From positions 31,540 to 95,539 of the forward strand of contig NZ_BJXV01000019.1 in the NCBI RefSeq assembly GCF_007991175.1: DNA of 64,000 nucleotides, read 5' to 3'. The stretch comes from Halovibrio variabilis (GTDB lineage: Bacteria; Pseudomonadota; Gammaproteobacteria; Pseudomonadales; Halomonadaceae). Positions 1-9,726 of the stretch are shown here, piece by piece. The number at the start of each line of letters is the position of its first letter. Position 1 is the first letter of the stretch. The position numbers and the translations under genes were made by a program. The notes beneath the pieces are model-generated. The model searched no databases. It was not told the origin of the DNA and worked only from the letters and a program-made list of their open reading frames with translations.

Positions 1-396
1 GAGTGCGGTTTTCCCCATACGCTGTTAGCCATGCGCATGGCAACCATGTCGCCCTCTTTGCTGGCCTATCTCGATGAACGCGTACCCGAGCTGCGTGTGA
101 CGCTACTGGCCCAGCTGATTTTACCCGGGACGCTGAACCGGCGTGATTTTGATGCCCTCGGGCTACGGCATAACCGCATTACGCCAGGGGAAATTCGCTT
201 AGCAAGGCTGTACGGCTACCAAATACACGCGTGGACAGTCAATGATCGCGCCCGCATGTCGGCGCTAATTGATCTGGGCGTCGATGCGATTATCACCGAC
301 TACCCAGACCGTTTAACGGCGCTCATACAAGACCGCCGGGCGTTAAGCGACGGTGCCTTGATGCTGGTAAAGCTGCGCAACTGGCTACGTCAATAA
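1..396 (+). CDS. Glycerophosphodiester phosphodiesterase family protein, C-terminal part (runs off the left edge)
   Basis: The reading frame is open from the first base and ends at TAA 394-396, so only about the last 131 residues are present. The segment HAWTVND followed by a stretch ending in GVDAIITDYPDRL is the typical last beta-strand and helix of the GDPD TIM barrel, an enzyme that hydrolyses glycerophosphodiesters to glycerol-3-phosphate and an alcohol. The catalytic His and Glu residues lie upstream of the window and cannot be checked. About 30 residues follow the barrel. It converges with the gamma-glutamyltransferase gene with only 7 bp between stops. Confidence 0.8.
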   Translation, partial: ECGFPHTLLAMRMATMSPSLLAYLDERVPELRVTLLAQLILPGTLNRRDFDALGLRHNRITPGEIRLARLYGYQIHAWTVNDRARMSALIDLGVDAIITDYPDRLTALIQDRRALSDGALMLVKLRNWLRQ

Positions 397-403
397 AGGC
401 TGA

Positions 404-2194
404 CTAATCGCCCCTCACCACGCCTTCACGCCGGGGGTCGGCCCCGCCAAACAGGCTGCCATCTTCAAGGCGCCTAATCGCCTGAAGGCCGCTGGTTAAC
501 TTCCGTTCGCTGACCGTATGGCCGCGTTCGCGCAAGCCCTCTAGCGTTGCTTCAGAAAAACGACCTTCTTCAACAAACACGTCGCCGCCTAGGGTAATGG
601 CATGGGGCAGGTTCAACGCTTCCTGGGCATTTAATCCCCAGTCACGCAGGGCGACTAAGGTGCGTGCCGTGTAGTGAATAATCGCGGCACCGCCAGGCGA
701 GCCCAGGCTGGCTACCAGCTCACCGCTGTCCTGATCAAACACCAGGGTCGGGCTCATGCTGGAGCGTGGTCGTTTGCCCGCTTCTACCCGATTGGCTACC
801 GGCTCACCGTCTACTTCCGGTTCAAAGGAGAAATCGGTTAGCTCATTATTGAGCAAGAACCCACCGGCTAACCCCGTCCCCCCATCGGACATAATCCGCG
901 AGCCAAACGCCTGCTCAATCGTGGTTGTCATGGCCACTGCGTTGCCATCTGCATCAATAATGCTGATATGGCTCGTCCCGTACTCAGGTTGCTCGGGCTG
1001 AGAGGCCCAGCTAACCGCTAATTCGCCTGGGTTACCCGGCTTGGCCGTGTCGCCCATGCTGGTTTCTTCTATTAGCTCACTGCGCTGCTCAAGATAGTCG
1101 GGGGCCAGCATTGTTGACCAGTCACCACCCGGCGCTTCGACAAAATCAGGGTCGGCGATGTAGCGGCCGCGGTCGGCAAAGGCCAGGCGCGACGCTTCTA
1201 AAAACTGGTGCAGCCACCCGCTGCTGGGAGCACCATCATCCAGTGGTGCTTCAAGTAGCGGCTGCTGATCGAGCAGGCCCAAAATCTGCATCACGGTGAG
1301 ATGGCCCGAGGAAGGCGGTGGAAAGCCGCACACTTCCCACTGCTGCCAGGGCGTGCAGAGTGGCTCGCGCTCAAGCGCCTCGTAGCCACTTATATCCTCA
1401 AGCATCAATTCACCGGGGCGCTCTGGGTGGTTCTGAACGCGCTCCGCGATATCTTCCGCGACGTCCCCTTCATACAGGGCAGCACTGCCTTGCGCTGCCA
1501 CGCGGCGAAAAATATCGGCCAGGGCTGGGTTTTTGAGCGTTTCACCGACGGCGATAGGCTCCCCTTCCGCATCGTAATAAAACTGACTCGCCAGTGAGTC
1601 CTGGCGCAGGTACTCATCGTTCGCAAGGCTGGTATGCAAACGGTTGCTCACGGCAAAGCCCTCCTCGGCTAACGTAATCGCCGGCGTAAACAGCGCTTCC
1701 CAGGACAATTCACCGTGCTCGGCGTGCGCCTTTTCTAGCATACGCAAGGTACCCGGCACCCCTACCGAAAGGCCACTCACCACGGCTTCGTTAAACGCTA
1801 AGGGCTCGCCATCGGCGAAAAAAAGCGCCCCGTTGACGCCTTGCGGCGCCGTTTCACGGCCATCGTAGGCGCGCACGTCAGCCCCGTCGTAATGCATCAA
1901 AAAAGCGCCGCCGCCGATACCGCTTGACTGCGGCTCTACCAGGTTAAGCACCATCTGCACCGCAACGGTCGCGTCAATGGCGTTGCCACCGGCTTTAAGC
2001 ACTTGGTAACCGGCGTCGGTCGCTAACGGATTGGCCGCAGCGACGGCGAATGACTCAGCCTCCCAACCGGGCTTCTCCTCGTAGCCAGACTCGCTCTCGG
2101 GGGAAATTGCGGGTATCTCATAGCTAAACCCCCAGCTGTATAACGGCGCTACCAGCAGAACGGGTAACGCGAACCTAACCGATTTTGGTGACAT
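404..2194 (-). CDS. ggt: Gamma-glutamyltransferase (glutathione hydrolase), Ntn-hydrolase precursor
   Basis: Exported enzyme that cleaves the gamma-glutamyl bond of glutathione and is made as a self-cleaving precursor. From the chosen start the protein is about 596 residues. It has a short hydrophobic signal-like N-terminus, a large subunit carrying GGNAIDA and SGIGGGAF, and the processing site YGTSH, whose Thr (near residue 407) becomes the new N-terminal nucleophile of the small subunit. GSPGGAAII near the C-terminus is also family-typical. The ATG at 2194 is preferred because GGAG lies about 9 bases before it; an in-frame ATG at 2209 and a longer frame to 2266 have no such site. A terminator for ppsA lies just upstream, so ggt should have its own promoter. 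Confidence 0.93.
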   Translation of the reverse strand: MSPKSVRFALPVLLVAPLYSWGFSYEIPAISPESESGYEEKPGWEAESFAVAAANPLATDAGYQVLKAGGNAIDATVAVQMVLNLVEPQSSGIGGGAFLMHYDGADVRAYDGRETAPQGVNGALFFADGEPLAFNEAVVSGLSVGVPGTLRMLEKAHAEHGELSWEALFTPAITLAEEGFAVSNRLHTSLANDEYLRQDSLASQFYYDAEGEPIAVGETLKNPALADIFRRVAAQGSAALYEGDVAEDIAERVQNHPERPGELMLEDISGYEALEREPLCTPWQQWEVCGFPPPSSGHLTVMQILGLLDQQPLLEAPLDDGAPSSGWLHQFLEASRLAFADRGRYIADPDFVEAPGGDWSTMLAPDYLEQRSELIEETSMGDTAKPGNPGELAVSWASQPEQPEYGTSHISIIDADGNAVAMTTTIEQAFGSRIMSDGGTGLAGGFLLNNELTDFSFEPEVDGEPVANRVEAGKRPRSSMSPTLVFDQDSGELVASLGSPGGAAIIHYTARTLVALRDWGLNAQEALNLPHAITLGGDVFVEEGRFSEATLEGLRERGHTVSERKLTSGLQAIRRLEDGSLFGGADPRREGVVRGD

Positions 2195-2243
2195 CTCAGC
2201 GCTCTCCATGACCAATGAACAAACCACTCCAGAAGAGTAGCCT

Positions 2244-2280
2244 ATAAAAACAACGACGCCCGGCACAATGGCCGGGCGTC
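2244..2280 (-). terminator. Rho-independent terminator of ppsA
   Basis: A perfect 10-bp stem (GACGCCCGGC, 2255-2264, with its complement at 2271-2280) encloses a 6-base loop. On the minus strand it is followed by GTTGTTTTTA. It lies 24 bases after the ppsA stop and separates ppsA from ggt. Confidence 0.9.
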
Positions 2281-2304
2281 AGATAACGACTTGGCTTAAC
2301 GCCA

Positions 2305-4680
2305 TTACTCGATTGTTTGCCCTGCGAGCATAAACCAAGTTTCCAATACCGCATCCGGGTTGAGCGACACAGAGTCAATACCCTGCTCCATTAACCACTT
2401 AGCCAGGTCCGGATGGTCTGACGGCCCTTGCCCGCAGATGCCGACATACTTGCCCTTAGCCTTACAGGCTTGAATGGCCATGGCCAGGAGCTTTTTAACC
2501 GCTCCATTACGCTCGTCAAACAGATGCGCCACAATACCCGAGTCACGATCCAACCCTAACGTTAACTGGGTTAAGTCATTGGAGCCGATTGAGAAACCGT
2601 CAAAATACTCTAGGAACTCGTCGGCCAGCAGCGCATTGGCGGGCAGCTCGCACATCATAATCACTTTCAAGCCTGTGGGGCCGCCACGCTCGAGGCCATT
2701 GGCCGCCAGCAGCTCTACTACCTCGCGCGCTTCCTCGGTAGTACGCACAAAGGGCACCATGATTTCGATATTCTCGAAGCCCATTTCCTCGCGCACCCGC
2801 TTCAGCGCCCGGCACTCGAGTTCAAAGCAGGGCCGGAAAGCTTCTGAAATGTAGCGCGACGCGCCCCTAAAGCCCAGCATGGGGTTCTCTTCGCCCGGCT
2901 CGTAAAGCTTGCCGCCAATCAGGTTTTCGTATTCGTTGGACTTAAAGTCTGACAGCCGCACGATCACCCGCTGGGGGTGAAACGCTGCCGCTAGCGTGGA
3001 GATCCCTTCGACCAGTTTATCGACGTAGAAACTGACCGGATCGGCATAGCCGGCGGTACGTAAATCGATAATCTGCTGTAAGTCCACCGGCAGCGTCGCA
3101 TACTCCAACAGCGCTTTGGGGTGGACACCGATCATGCGGTTAATGATGAATTCGAGACGCGCCAGCCCAACGCCTGCATGGGGCAGGCTGGCAAATCCGA
3201 AGGCGCGGTCGGGGTTGCCCACATTCATCATGATTTTAAAAGGGATTTCCGGCATGGCATCGACACTGGAAACTTTGCAGTCAAAGTCCAACAGCCCTGC
3301 GTAGACATTACCGGTATCCCCCTCCGCACACGAGATGGTTACATCGATTCCTTCCTGCAATTGGGTCGTTGCATCGCCACAGCCCACTACCGCGGGAATC
3401 CCCAACTCACGGGCGATAATGGCGGCATGGCAGGTACGCCCGCCGCGGTTAGTCACAATGGCGGAGGCGCGTTTCATGATCGGCTCCCAATCGGGATCGG
3501 TCATATCAGTGACCAAAATATCGCCATCATGAATTTTGTCCATATCGTCAGGACTCAGCACGACTTTGACAGTACCCCGGCCAATGCGCTGGCCAATCGC
3601 ACGGCCAGTGATTAACGTGCGGCCTTTTTCACGCAGCTGGAAACGCTCAAGCTTGCCGCCTTCCTGCTGGGAAACCACGGTTTCAGGACGCGCCTGAACG
3701 ATATACAGCTCACCATCGTCGCCATCCAGGGCCCATTCGATATCCATGGGCCGCTGGTAATGCGCTTCAATCGTCATTGCTTGGCGCGCCAGGTCCATCA
3801 CTTGCTGATCATTCAGGCAGAAACGGCTTCTGTCGCCATGCGGCACGTCGACGGTTTCCACCGATTTACCCGCGCTGGTGTCCTGGCCGTACACCATCTT
3901 GATCAGCTTAGACCCCAAGTTGCGGCGCAGTACCGCCGGGCGGCCTGCAGCTAACGTTGGCTTATGCACATAGAATTCGTCCGGGTTCACCGCGCCTTGC
4001 ACCACGGTTTCACCCAAGCCCCAGGAGGCGGTGACGAAAACCGCATCGCGAAAGCCAGACTCGGTATCCAAGGTAAACATAACGCCCGAGGCACCGATCT
4101 CCGAACGCACCATTTTCTGCACGCCGGCTGATAAGGCAACATTTTCATGGGCATAGCCACGGTGCACGCGGTACGAGATCGCACGGTCGTTAAACAGCGA
4201 AGCAAAGACTTCGTGCACGGCACGCTTGATATTGTCGAAGCCTTCGATATTAAGAAAAGTTTCCTGCTGGCCAGCAAAAGAGGCGTCGGGTAAGTCTTCG
4301 GCGGTGGCCGAACTGCGCACGGCCACTTTTAATTGCGGATGTTGCTGCTGCAGCTGGCCGTAAGCATCGCGCAGGGCGGCTTCAAAGGTGGGAGGCAGCG
4401 GTGTCTCAATAATCCACTGACGTATATTGCGGCCGGCTTCGGCCAAGGCCTTAACATCGTCGACATCCAAGCGGTCTAGCGTTGCATTGATGCGCGCGTT
4501 TAACCCTTCATGGGAGAGAAATTCGCGGTATGCATGGGCCGTGGTAGCAAAGCCACCGGGCACGGTCACGCCAGCACCGGACAGATTGGAGATCATTTCC
4601 CCTAGCGAGGCGTTTTTACCTCCCACGCGCTCGACGTCCGCCATGCCCAGCTGATCGAACCACAGAATGTACTCTTCCAC
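2305..4680 (-). CDS. ppsA: Phosphoenolpyruvate synthase
   Basis: Converts pyruvate, ATP and water to PEP, AMP and phosphate for gluconeogenesis. The 791-residue length is that of the family. The order is an N-terminal ATP-grasp domain ([11 protein letters not shown] at the start, [21 protein letters not shown] around residues 120-140), a central phosphohistidine domain with [21 protein letters not shown], and a C-terminal PEP/pyruvate barrel containing [17 protein letters not shown] and the end motif [12 protein letters not shown]. The start is GTG, backed by GAGGGGG 6 bases upstream; no better ATG exists before the conserved N-terminus. The gene is divergent from ppsR, its expected regulator. 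Confidence 0.96.
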   Translation of the reverse strand: MEEYILWFDQLGMADVERVGGKNASLGEMISNLSGAGVTVPGGFATTAHAYREFLSHEGLNARINATLDRLDVDDVKALAEAGRNIRQWIIETPLPPTFEAALRDAYGQLQQQHPQLKVAVRSSATAEDLPDASFAGQQETFLNIEGFDNIKRAVHEVFASLFNDRAISYRVHRGYAHENVALSAGVQKMVRSEIGASGVMFTLDTESGFRDAVFVTASWGLGETVVQGAVNPDEFYVHKPTLAAGRPAVLRRNLGSKLIKMVYGQDTSAGKSVETVDVPHGDRSRFCLNDQQVMDLARQAMTIEAHYQRPMDIEWALDGDDGELYIVQARPETVVSQQEGGKLERFQLREKGRTLITGRAIGQRIGRGTVKVVLSPDDMDKIHDGDILVTDMTDPDWEPIMKRASAIVTNRGGRTCHAAIIARELGIPAVVGCGDATTQLQEGIDVTISCAEGDTGNVYAGLLDFDCKVSSVDAMPEIPFKIMMNVGNPDRAFGFASLPHAGVGLARLEFIINRMIGVHPKALLEYATLPVDLQQIIDLRTAGYADPVSFYVDKLVEGISTLAAAFHPQRVIVRLSDFKSNEYENLIGGKLYEPGEENPMLGFRGASRYISEAFRPCFELECRALKRVREEMGFENIEIMVPFVRTTEEAREVVELLAANGLERGGPTGLKVIMMCELPANALLADEFLEYFDGFSIGSNDLTQLTLGLDRDSGIVAHLFDERNGAVKKLLAMAIQACKAKGKYVGICGQGPSDHPDLAKWLMEQGIDSVSLNPDAVLETWFMLAGQTIE

Positions 4681-4949
4681 GTAACCCCCTCGCTCTTAGA
4701 GATCGACACAGCCACTGATATGGGCATTAAGACCATGGGCCATGGATTATTAACTGGGACACACTAGCACCGCGGCAAGGTATTCGCCATTGGTCTAACA
4801 GCGAAGTGGATGGAGGATTTTTACAACAACCGCGCTTTTTAGGCCCGTTATGTAGTCGGCCGCAGTTGCCGATGCCTGGGCCCCAGAAAAGTTGTGCTAA
4901 CCAACCACTCGGGACACAATAGTTGGATTACTCACCTGTGGATTTCGTT

Positions 4950-5783
4950 ATGAAGCGTACGGCGTTTTTTATTTCTGATGGCACCGGTATTACGGCGGAA
5001 AGCTTAGGTCGCAGCCTGTTGGCCCAGTTCAGCGACGTTGAGATCAATATGCTGACCAAGCCTTATATCGATACCCTGGATAAAGCCCAGGCATTAGCTG
5101 AAATTATCGAAGCGACGGCGAACCGCGACGGACATCGGCCGATCATTATCGACACCATTGTCGATCAGCAAATTCGCAACGTCATCCGTCAGGCGTCAGG
5201 TTTCAAAGTTGATATTTTTTCAACCTTTCTGGAGCCTTTGGAACAGGAATTGGATACCCACTCGTCGTATAGCGTTGGGCGTACTCACTCGATTGGCAGC
5301 GACGATGTGTATATGGATCGTATCCATTCGGTGCACTTCGCGTTGGATAACGACGACGGCGCGCGCACCCATCAATACGATAAAGCCGATATCATCCTGG
5401 TGGGCGTTTCGCGCTGCGGCAAAACGCCCACCTCGCTGTATCTCGCCCTGCAGTTTGGCATTCGAGCAGCCAACTACCCGCTCACAGAAGACGATTTAGA
5501 TGAAGACGGCATGCTCAAACTGCCCAAGGCGCTCGCGCCGCATCGCCATAAGCTGTTTGGCTTGACCATTGATGCACGTCGTTTAGCCGCTATTCGTAAC
5601 GAACGGCGTCCCAACAGTCGCTATAGCTCCATGGACCAGTGCCTGCAGGAAGTCGAACAGGCAGAATCACTTTACCGCACCATGCATATCCCGTTCATCG
5701 ATGCGACGCGCTTCTCAGTGGAAGAGATTTCCACGCGCATGATTGCCGAAACCGGGCTAGTAAGGCGCTTTTCGCCCCGCTAG
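4950..5783 (+). CDS. ppsR: Phosphoenolpyruvate synthase regulatory protein (bifunctional kinase/pyrophosphorylase)
   Basis: Member of the DUF299 family that inactivates PEP synthase by ADP-dependent phosphorylation of an active-site Thr and reverses this by phosphate-dependent dephosphorylation. It begins with the family signature [12 protein letters not shown] and carries the P-loop [11 protein letters not shown] near residue 155. The frame is open from a TTG at 4923, but the ATG at 4950 is chosen because [13 protein letters not shown] is the usual N-terminus of this family in Pseudomonas. That gives 277 residues, a normal size. It is divergent from ppsA across about 270 bp, the standard arrangement for this pair. 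Confidence 0.95.
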   Translation: MKRTAFFISDGTGITAESLGRSLLAQFSDVEINMLTKPYIDTLDKAQALAEIIEATANRDGHRPIIIDTIVDQQIRNVIRQASGFKVDIFSTFLEPLEQELDTHSSYSVGRTHSIGSDDVYMDRIHSVHFALDNDDGARTHQYDKADIILVGVSRCGKTPTSLYLALQFGIRAANYPLTEDDLDEDGMLKLPKALAPHRHKLFGLTIDARRLAAIRNERRPNSRYSSMDQCLQEVEQAESLYRTMHIPFIDATRFSVEEISTRMIAETGLVRRFSPR

Positions 5784-5804
5784 CCCTGCAGCCTCTGGGT
5801 TAAA

Positions 5805-6383
5805 TCACATACCTTTCGGGGCAAAAATACCCGGTGCGTTGCGCCAGTAACCTTTGTAGTCCATCCCAAAGCCAAACACATAGCGGTCGGCCACCTCTAG
5901 GCTGCAGTAATCGGCCTTGAGACCAGGCACCGCTTTGCGACTGTGCTGCTTGTCCACCAGCACCGCCGTGGTCACGCTGGCTGCCTGGGCTTCTTTGCAG
6001 TAAGCCAAAATGGCTGCCAGCGTTGCCCCTTCATCCAAGATGTCATCGACAATCACCACGTGGCGGCCGGCCATCGGCACCTCTGGCGAGACGCGCCAAA
6101 ACAGCTCGCCGCCGCGCAGCTCGTTGCGGTAACGCGTCGCGTGCAAATAATCCACTTCCAGCGGAAAGCCCAAGCGGGTGAGCAGATGCCCGGTGGTAAT
6201 CAACCCCCCATTCATCACGCAGTAAAAAACCGGCAGTTTATCACCCAGGTCATTGGTGATGGCTTCCGCCATGCGATCAAGCGCCCGCTCTACTTCCTGT
6301 TGAGAAATTAAGCAGTCGGCGTTATCCATTAATTCGCGCATCGAGTCTAATGACGCTAATGCTTGCTTATCCAACGTTGACAT
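5805..6383 (-). CDS. hpt: Hypoxanthine-guanine phosphoribosyltransferase
   Basis: Purine salvage enzyme that joins hypoxanthine or guanine to PRPP. The type I PRTase signature VVIVDDILDEGATLAAI is near residues 108-124 and binds PRPP. VMNGGLITTGHLL corresponds to the first PRTase loop. At 192 residues it is close to the Pseudomonas enzyme. It lies 66 bp after nagZ on the same strand and probably ends the psrA-ldt-nagZ-hpt unit. It converges with ppsR with 21 bp between them and no obvious terminator. Confidence 0.9.
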   Translation of the reverse strand: MSTLDKQALASLDSMRELMDNADCLISQQEVERALDRMAEAITNDLGDKLPVFYCVMNGGLITTGHLLTRLGFPLEVDYLHATRYRNELRGGELFWRVSPEVPMAGRHVVIVDDILDEGATLAAILAYCKEAQAASVTTAVLVDKQHSRKAVPGLKADYCSLEVADRYVFGFGMDYKGYWRNAPGIFAPKGM

Positions 6384-6449
6384 CTACCAACTCCACGGCG
6401 GGTTAAAAGCCTTAATCATCTTGGCTCATCTATATTCAGGTGACGAATG

Positions 6450-7481
6450 TCATTCGCTGCTTGGCTTTGGGTTATCCGCCAGCGCCTCTAGCTTAGCGTG
6501 GGCGCGACGCCAACGACCGAGCGCGCTCAACGCATCCAAATCAGGTCGAGCACGGCCGTAACGTAACTTAGCCGGACGCTTGGTATTGATCCCTTGGCAT
6601 ACGTCCATTACGTCAAGCGCGGCGTTGCGATCATTACATACCAGCAGCATATCGCAGCCGGCAGCTAATGCGGCGCGCGCGCGCTCCTTGGGCTCACCTG
6701 CTTCGTGAGCGCCGGCCATACTTAAATCATCAGAAAAAACACAGCCCTTAAACCCCAGCGACTCGCGTAACATCCCCAACCAGCTAGGTGAGAACCCCGC
6801 AGGGCGCGAGTCAAAGGCACGGTAAATAACGTGGGCGGGCATGACGCCGTCCAATTGCCCGGCTAAGTGGGCAAAAGGCACAAGATCGTGCTGTTTAATC
6901 ACTTCCAGCGGTCGGTCATCTACCGGCAGCGCGACGTGAGAGTCGGCCGCTACCCCACCATGACCGGGGAAATGTTTGCCTACCGCTGCCATACCAGCAT
7001 CGTGAAGCCCGTGAATAAAAGCGCTGCCCAGCTGGGCCACATGCTGTGGGTCACTGCTAAAACTACGGTCGCCAATAACGCTGGATAGACCACTTTCCAC
7101 ATCCAACACGGGAGCAAAACTTAAATCCAGCCCGCAGGCGGCCATCTCCATGCCCAATAGCCAGCCAGCGTCTTTTGCTAATGCCAGGCCATCGGCAGGG
7201 TTAGCGCGATAACACTCGCCGATACGTGCCATTGGCGGAAGGCGCGTTAAGCCCTCTTTAATACGCTGAACACGCCCGCCCTCCTGGTCAACCGCCAGCA
7301 ATAAATCAGCACGTATACGGCGAATGTCGCTACACAGCTTGCGTACCTGATAGCCATTTTCGACATTGCGGGCAAACAAAACCACCCCGCCGACGGTGGG
7401 TTCAAGCAGCAAACGTTTTTCGGCGGCCGTCAATTTTGGGCCTTCCAGGTCGAGCATGACCGGGCCTAACGGTTGAGTCAT
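6450..7481 (-). CDS. nagZ: Beta-N-acetylhexosaminidase of peptidoglycan recycling
   Basis: Cytoplasmic family 3 glycosidase that removes N-acetylglucosamine from recycled anhydro-muropeptides. At 343 residues it is the short single-domain NagZ form without a signal peptide. Visible signatures are AVDQEGGRVQRIKEG, the substrate and catalytic-loop motif KHFPGHG followed by DSHVALP, and FSDDLSMAGAH, which carries the catalytic Asp. In bacteria with an inducible AmpC its product feeds AmpR signalling. It lies between hpt and a YkuD-domain gene that probably also acts in peptidoglycan turnover. Confidence 0.95.
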   Translation of the reverse strand: MTQPLGPVMLDLEGPKLTAAEKRLLLEPTVGGVVLFARNVENGYQVRKLCSDIRRIRADLLLAVDQEGGRVQRIKEGLTRLPPMARIGECYRANPADGLALAKDAGWLLGMEMAACGLDLSFAPVLDVESGLSSVIGDRSFSSDPQHVAQLGSAFIHGLHDAGMAAVGKHFPGHGGVAADSHVALPVDDRPLEVIKQHDLVPFAHLAGQLDGVMPAHVIYRAFDSRPAGFSPSWLGMLRESLGFKGCVFSDDLSMAGAHEAGEPKERARAALAAGCDMLLVCNDRNAALDVMDVCQGINTKRPAKLRYGRARPDLDALSALGRWRRAHAKLEALADNPKPSSE

Positions 7482-7544
7482 GGTGATAGGTCCAATAAAA
7501 GGGAGGAAGATTCTAGACGATCGTCCAGCGGTGTCAAAAACTGA

Positions 7545-8081
7545 TTAATCAAAGCACTGCCGACCGCCGTGTAACCAAACGGAGGTACCCGGCTGCGCTA
7601 ACGCAAAAACAGTTAACAGGTCACTGTTACGTAAACGGATACAGCCATGGGAGGCAGCCACCCCCATGGGTTGGTCAGGTGAGGTGCCATGCAGATAAAT
7701 ATAGCGCCGCTGAGAATCGACCTGACCGCCGCGGTTGACGCCCTTTTCCAATCCGCACAGCCACAGGATACGGGTCAAAATCCAATCGCGCTCAGGGTGA
7801 GTTTCGGCTAACGCCGCGGTAAACACTTCCCCTGTCCATCGCCGACCGCGAAACACCGCATTTTCCGGCATACCTTCACCAATGGCGGCGCGCACATAGT
7901 GCCAGCCGTGGGGAGTCTTGCCGCTGCCATTAAGTTCCCCGACCCCTGCTGAACCCGAAGAGATGGCACACTCATAGCGCACTGTAACGCCCTCCCAGCA
8001 GCGTAGCTGCTGTTGAGCTGTATCGATTTCCAGCCAGATATTTTCAGTGGGGGGGAGCTCAGCTAGCCTGGGCGTTCGCAT
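7545..8081 (-). CDS. YkuD (L,D-transpeptidase fold) protein without signal peptide, possibly a cytoplasmic L,D-carboxypeptidase
   Basis: The 178-residue protein is a single YkuD domain. IWLEIDTAQQQLRCW is the first strand, and ASHGCIRLRN near residue 145 holds the catalytic His and Cys. There is no hydrophobic leader: the N-terminus is MRTPRLAELPPTENIW, unlike periplasmic L,D-transpeptidases. A cytoplasmic YkuD enzyme next to nagZ suggests trimming of recycled tetrapeptides, as described for the LdcV-type L,D-carboxypeptidases; this role is inferred. The first 23 bases overlap the end of psrA, so the two are co-transcribed. An alternative start further in would remove the overlap but not change the lack of a signal. 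Confidence 0.82.
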   Translation of the reverse strand: MRTPRLAELPPTENIWLEIDTAQQQLRCWEGVTVRYECAISSGSAGVGELNGSGKTPHGWHYVRAAIGEGMPENAVFRGRRWTGEVFTAALAETHPERDWILTRILWLCGLEKGVNRGGQVDSQRRYIYLHGTSPDQPMGVAASHGCIRLRNSDLLTVFALAQPGTSVWLHGGRQCFD

Positions 8082-8736
8082 GAATTCCTTCTTCTATTGA
8101 GAGCGGTAACGGCGCATTCATGGCTGCCACCACGACTGGCCGCAGCCGTCTAACCAAATCTCGCACGCTGACCTGTTCGTGATAATCCTTTTCGGCAATA
8201 TCACGCAGTGCATCGAGCCCCGACAGGGTAAAAATCACCGTGCCCAGCATAAAGTGTAGACGCCAAAAGCGTTCGACGTCGGGTAGCTCGGGGGTGGCTT
8301 TGCGAACCAGCTCGGTGAAGCGCGTAAACACGCCGCCATACTCCTGCTGAATATGCCGCCTTAGATGTCCCTGAGCTTGACTATAGGCCAACCCCAGCAA
8401 ACGCATGAATACTTTTAGGCTGTTGCGCTCGGCGGGCACTGCCAGGACAGTGGTCGCCATGGTTTCAAGCAGGGTTTCTAAGGGGATGACACGCCCGGCA
8501 TGCTGTTTTTCAAGGTCGTCAAGGGCGGTGTGAAAACGTTGGGTAAAGGGGTCTAGATAGCGTGAAAATACGGCCTGAATAAGCGCTTTCTTGGAACCAA
8601 AATGATAATTCACAGCGGCTAAGTTAACGCGCGCTTTACTGGTGATGTTGCGCAACGAGGTTTCCGCAAAACCGCGCTCGGCAAACAGCACTTCAGCGGT
8701 ATCGAGAATACGTGTCACTGTGTCAGATTGAGCCAT
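8059..8736 (-). CDS. psrA: TetR-family fatty-acid-responsive regulator PsrA
   Basis: The N-terminal helix-turn-helix (RILDTAEVLFAERGFAETSL to NLAAVNYHFGSKKALIQAVF, residues 9-59) is nearly the Pseudomonas PsrA sequence. PsrA represses beta-oxidation genes and activates rpoS, and is released by long-chain fatty acids; it also represses itself. The gene lies back to back with lexA, as psrA does in Pseudomonas. The C-terminal 165 residues are the helical ligand-binding domain. The start has GGAGAG a few bases upstream, and a PsrA-box-like palindrome sits 14 bases before the ATG. Confidence 0.9.
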   Translation of the reverse strand: MAQSDTVTRILDTAEVLFAERGFAETSLRNITSKARVNLAAVNYHFGSKKALIQAVFSRYLDPFTQRFHTALDDLEKQHAGRVIPLETLLETMATTVLAVPAERNSLKVFMRLLGLAYSQAQGHLRRHIQQEYGGVFTRFTELVRKATPELPDVERFWRLHFMLGTVIFTLSGLDALRDIAEKDYHEQVSVRDLVRRLRPVVVAAMNAPLPLSIEEGIHANAQAS

Positions 8737-8749
8737 TGCGCTCTCCAGG

Positions 8750-8763
8750 GAAACAGGTGTTTA
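8750..8763 (-). promoter_or_regulatory. Candidate PsrA operator upstream of psrA
   Basis: GAAAC-AGGT-GTTTA matches the known PsrA box GAAAC-N4-GTTTC in 9 of 10 half-site positions. It lies in the psrA leader, where binding would give autorepression. The role is inferred from the family. A second, looser pair (CAAAC-N5-GTTTC) lies at about 8842-8856. Confidence 0.55.
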
Positions 8764-8912
8764 AAACATCTCAAAATACTATGCTACAACGTTGGCTGTC
8801 TCAACGCTTGATTTGTTAACGAAATAATCGGCCATACGTAAGCAAACAAGCAGTTTCAAACGATTAGTCAAATTGCCAGAGGGCGACCATTTGCACATCA
8901 ATAGAGCATATA

Positions 8913-8945
8913 CTGGATAGAGGAACATACTGTATACTTAACCAC
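8913..8945 (+). promoter_or_regulatory. Candidate degenerate LexA boxes before lexA
   Basis: CTGTATACTTAACCAC at 8930-8945 keeps the left half of the gammaproteobacterial box CTGTATAT-N4-ACAG but is weak on the right. CTGG-N8-ACAT at 8913-8928 is a second poor copy just upstream. A -10-like TATACT lies inside the first. The position, 60-90 bases before lexA, fits autoregulation, but the matches are imperfect. Confidence 0.4.
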
Positions 8946-9003
8946 TTATCGACTAAGTTGCCATTTACCTTGTTATTGTCTATTCACTTTTTTGGAGTCT
9001 GGT

Positions 9004-9684
9004 ATGTCGCGTCCGCTAACCGCTCGCCAACAGCATGTATTTGATTTTATAGTTAAAACCATGGGCGAATTTGGCTACCCGCCGACACGGGCTGAAATCG
9101 CCAAGGCGCTGGGCTTCCGCTCCCCCAATGCCGCCGAGGAGCACCTGCGCGCACTAGAGCGTAAGGGCGTTATTCGCATTATCCGCAACACGTCACGCGG
9201 CATTCGCTTGCCCAATCAAGAACCGCAGGAAGCCTTGGACACCGCCGCCAGTGCCGTCCCCGCTAACCTTGAGACGCCGCTTCATACCGGCCTCCCGGTC
9301 ATTGGCGAAGTGGCGGCAGGCAGCCCTATTTTGGCCGCTGAGCATATCGATCGCTACTGCCCGCTGCCAGCCGAGTACTTCACCCCAAAAGCCGATTACC
9401 TGCTGCGCGTGCGGGGTCTATCCATGAAGGATATTGGCATTTTAGAGGGCGACCTGCTGGCGGTGCACCGCACAGAACGGGTACGCGACGGGCAAATCGT
9501 TGTTGCCCGCTTGGACGATGAAGTGACGGTTAAACGCTTCAAACGCCAGGGGCATCAGGTGACGTTGTATGCGGAAAACTCTGAATTCGATCCCATCGAA
9601 ATCGACCTGCGCTCACAGTCGCTTGATATCGAAGGCGTCGGCGTTGGGGTTATTCGCGGTGGCAACGGCCAAGCGCTGGGCTGA
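9004..9684 (+). CDS. lexA: SOS response repressor LexA
   Basis: Repressor and self-cleaving protease of the SOS regulon. The N-terminal winged helix (residues 1-70, with [25 protein letters not shown]) binds DNA. The cleavage site is VAAGS (Ala105-Gly106). Catalytic Ser140 lies in RVRGLSMKD and Lys177 in VTVKRF. The 226-residue length is slightly above E. coli LexA. The frame extends 4 codons upstream, but the ATG at 9004 is chosen because GGAG lies 6 bases before it. It is divergent from psrA. No sulA-like gene follows; the next gene is on the other strand. Confidence 0.96.
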   Translation: MSRPLTARQQHVFDFIVKTMGEFGYPPTRAEIAKALGFRSPNAAEEHLRALERKGVIRIIRNTSRGIRLPNQEPQEALDTAASAVPANLETPLHTGLPVIGEVAAGSPILAAEHIDRYCPLPAEYFTPKADYLLRVRGLSMKDIGILEGDLLAVHRTERVRDGQIVVARLDDEVTVKRFKRQGHQVTLYAENSEFDPIEIDLRSQSLDIEGVGVGVIRGGNGQALG

Positions 9685-9726
9685 GCTTCAGAATTCAAAA
9701 AGTGGTGCCTGGCGCTTGCTTAGACG

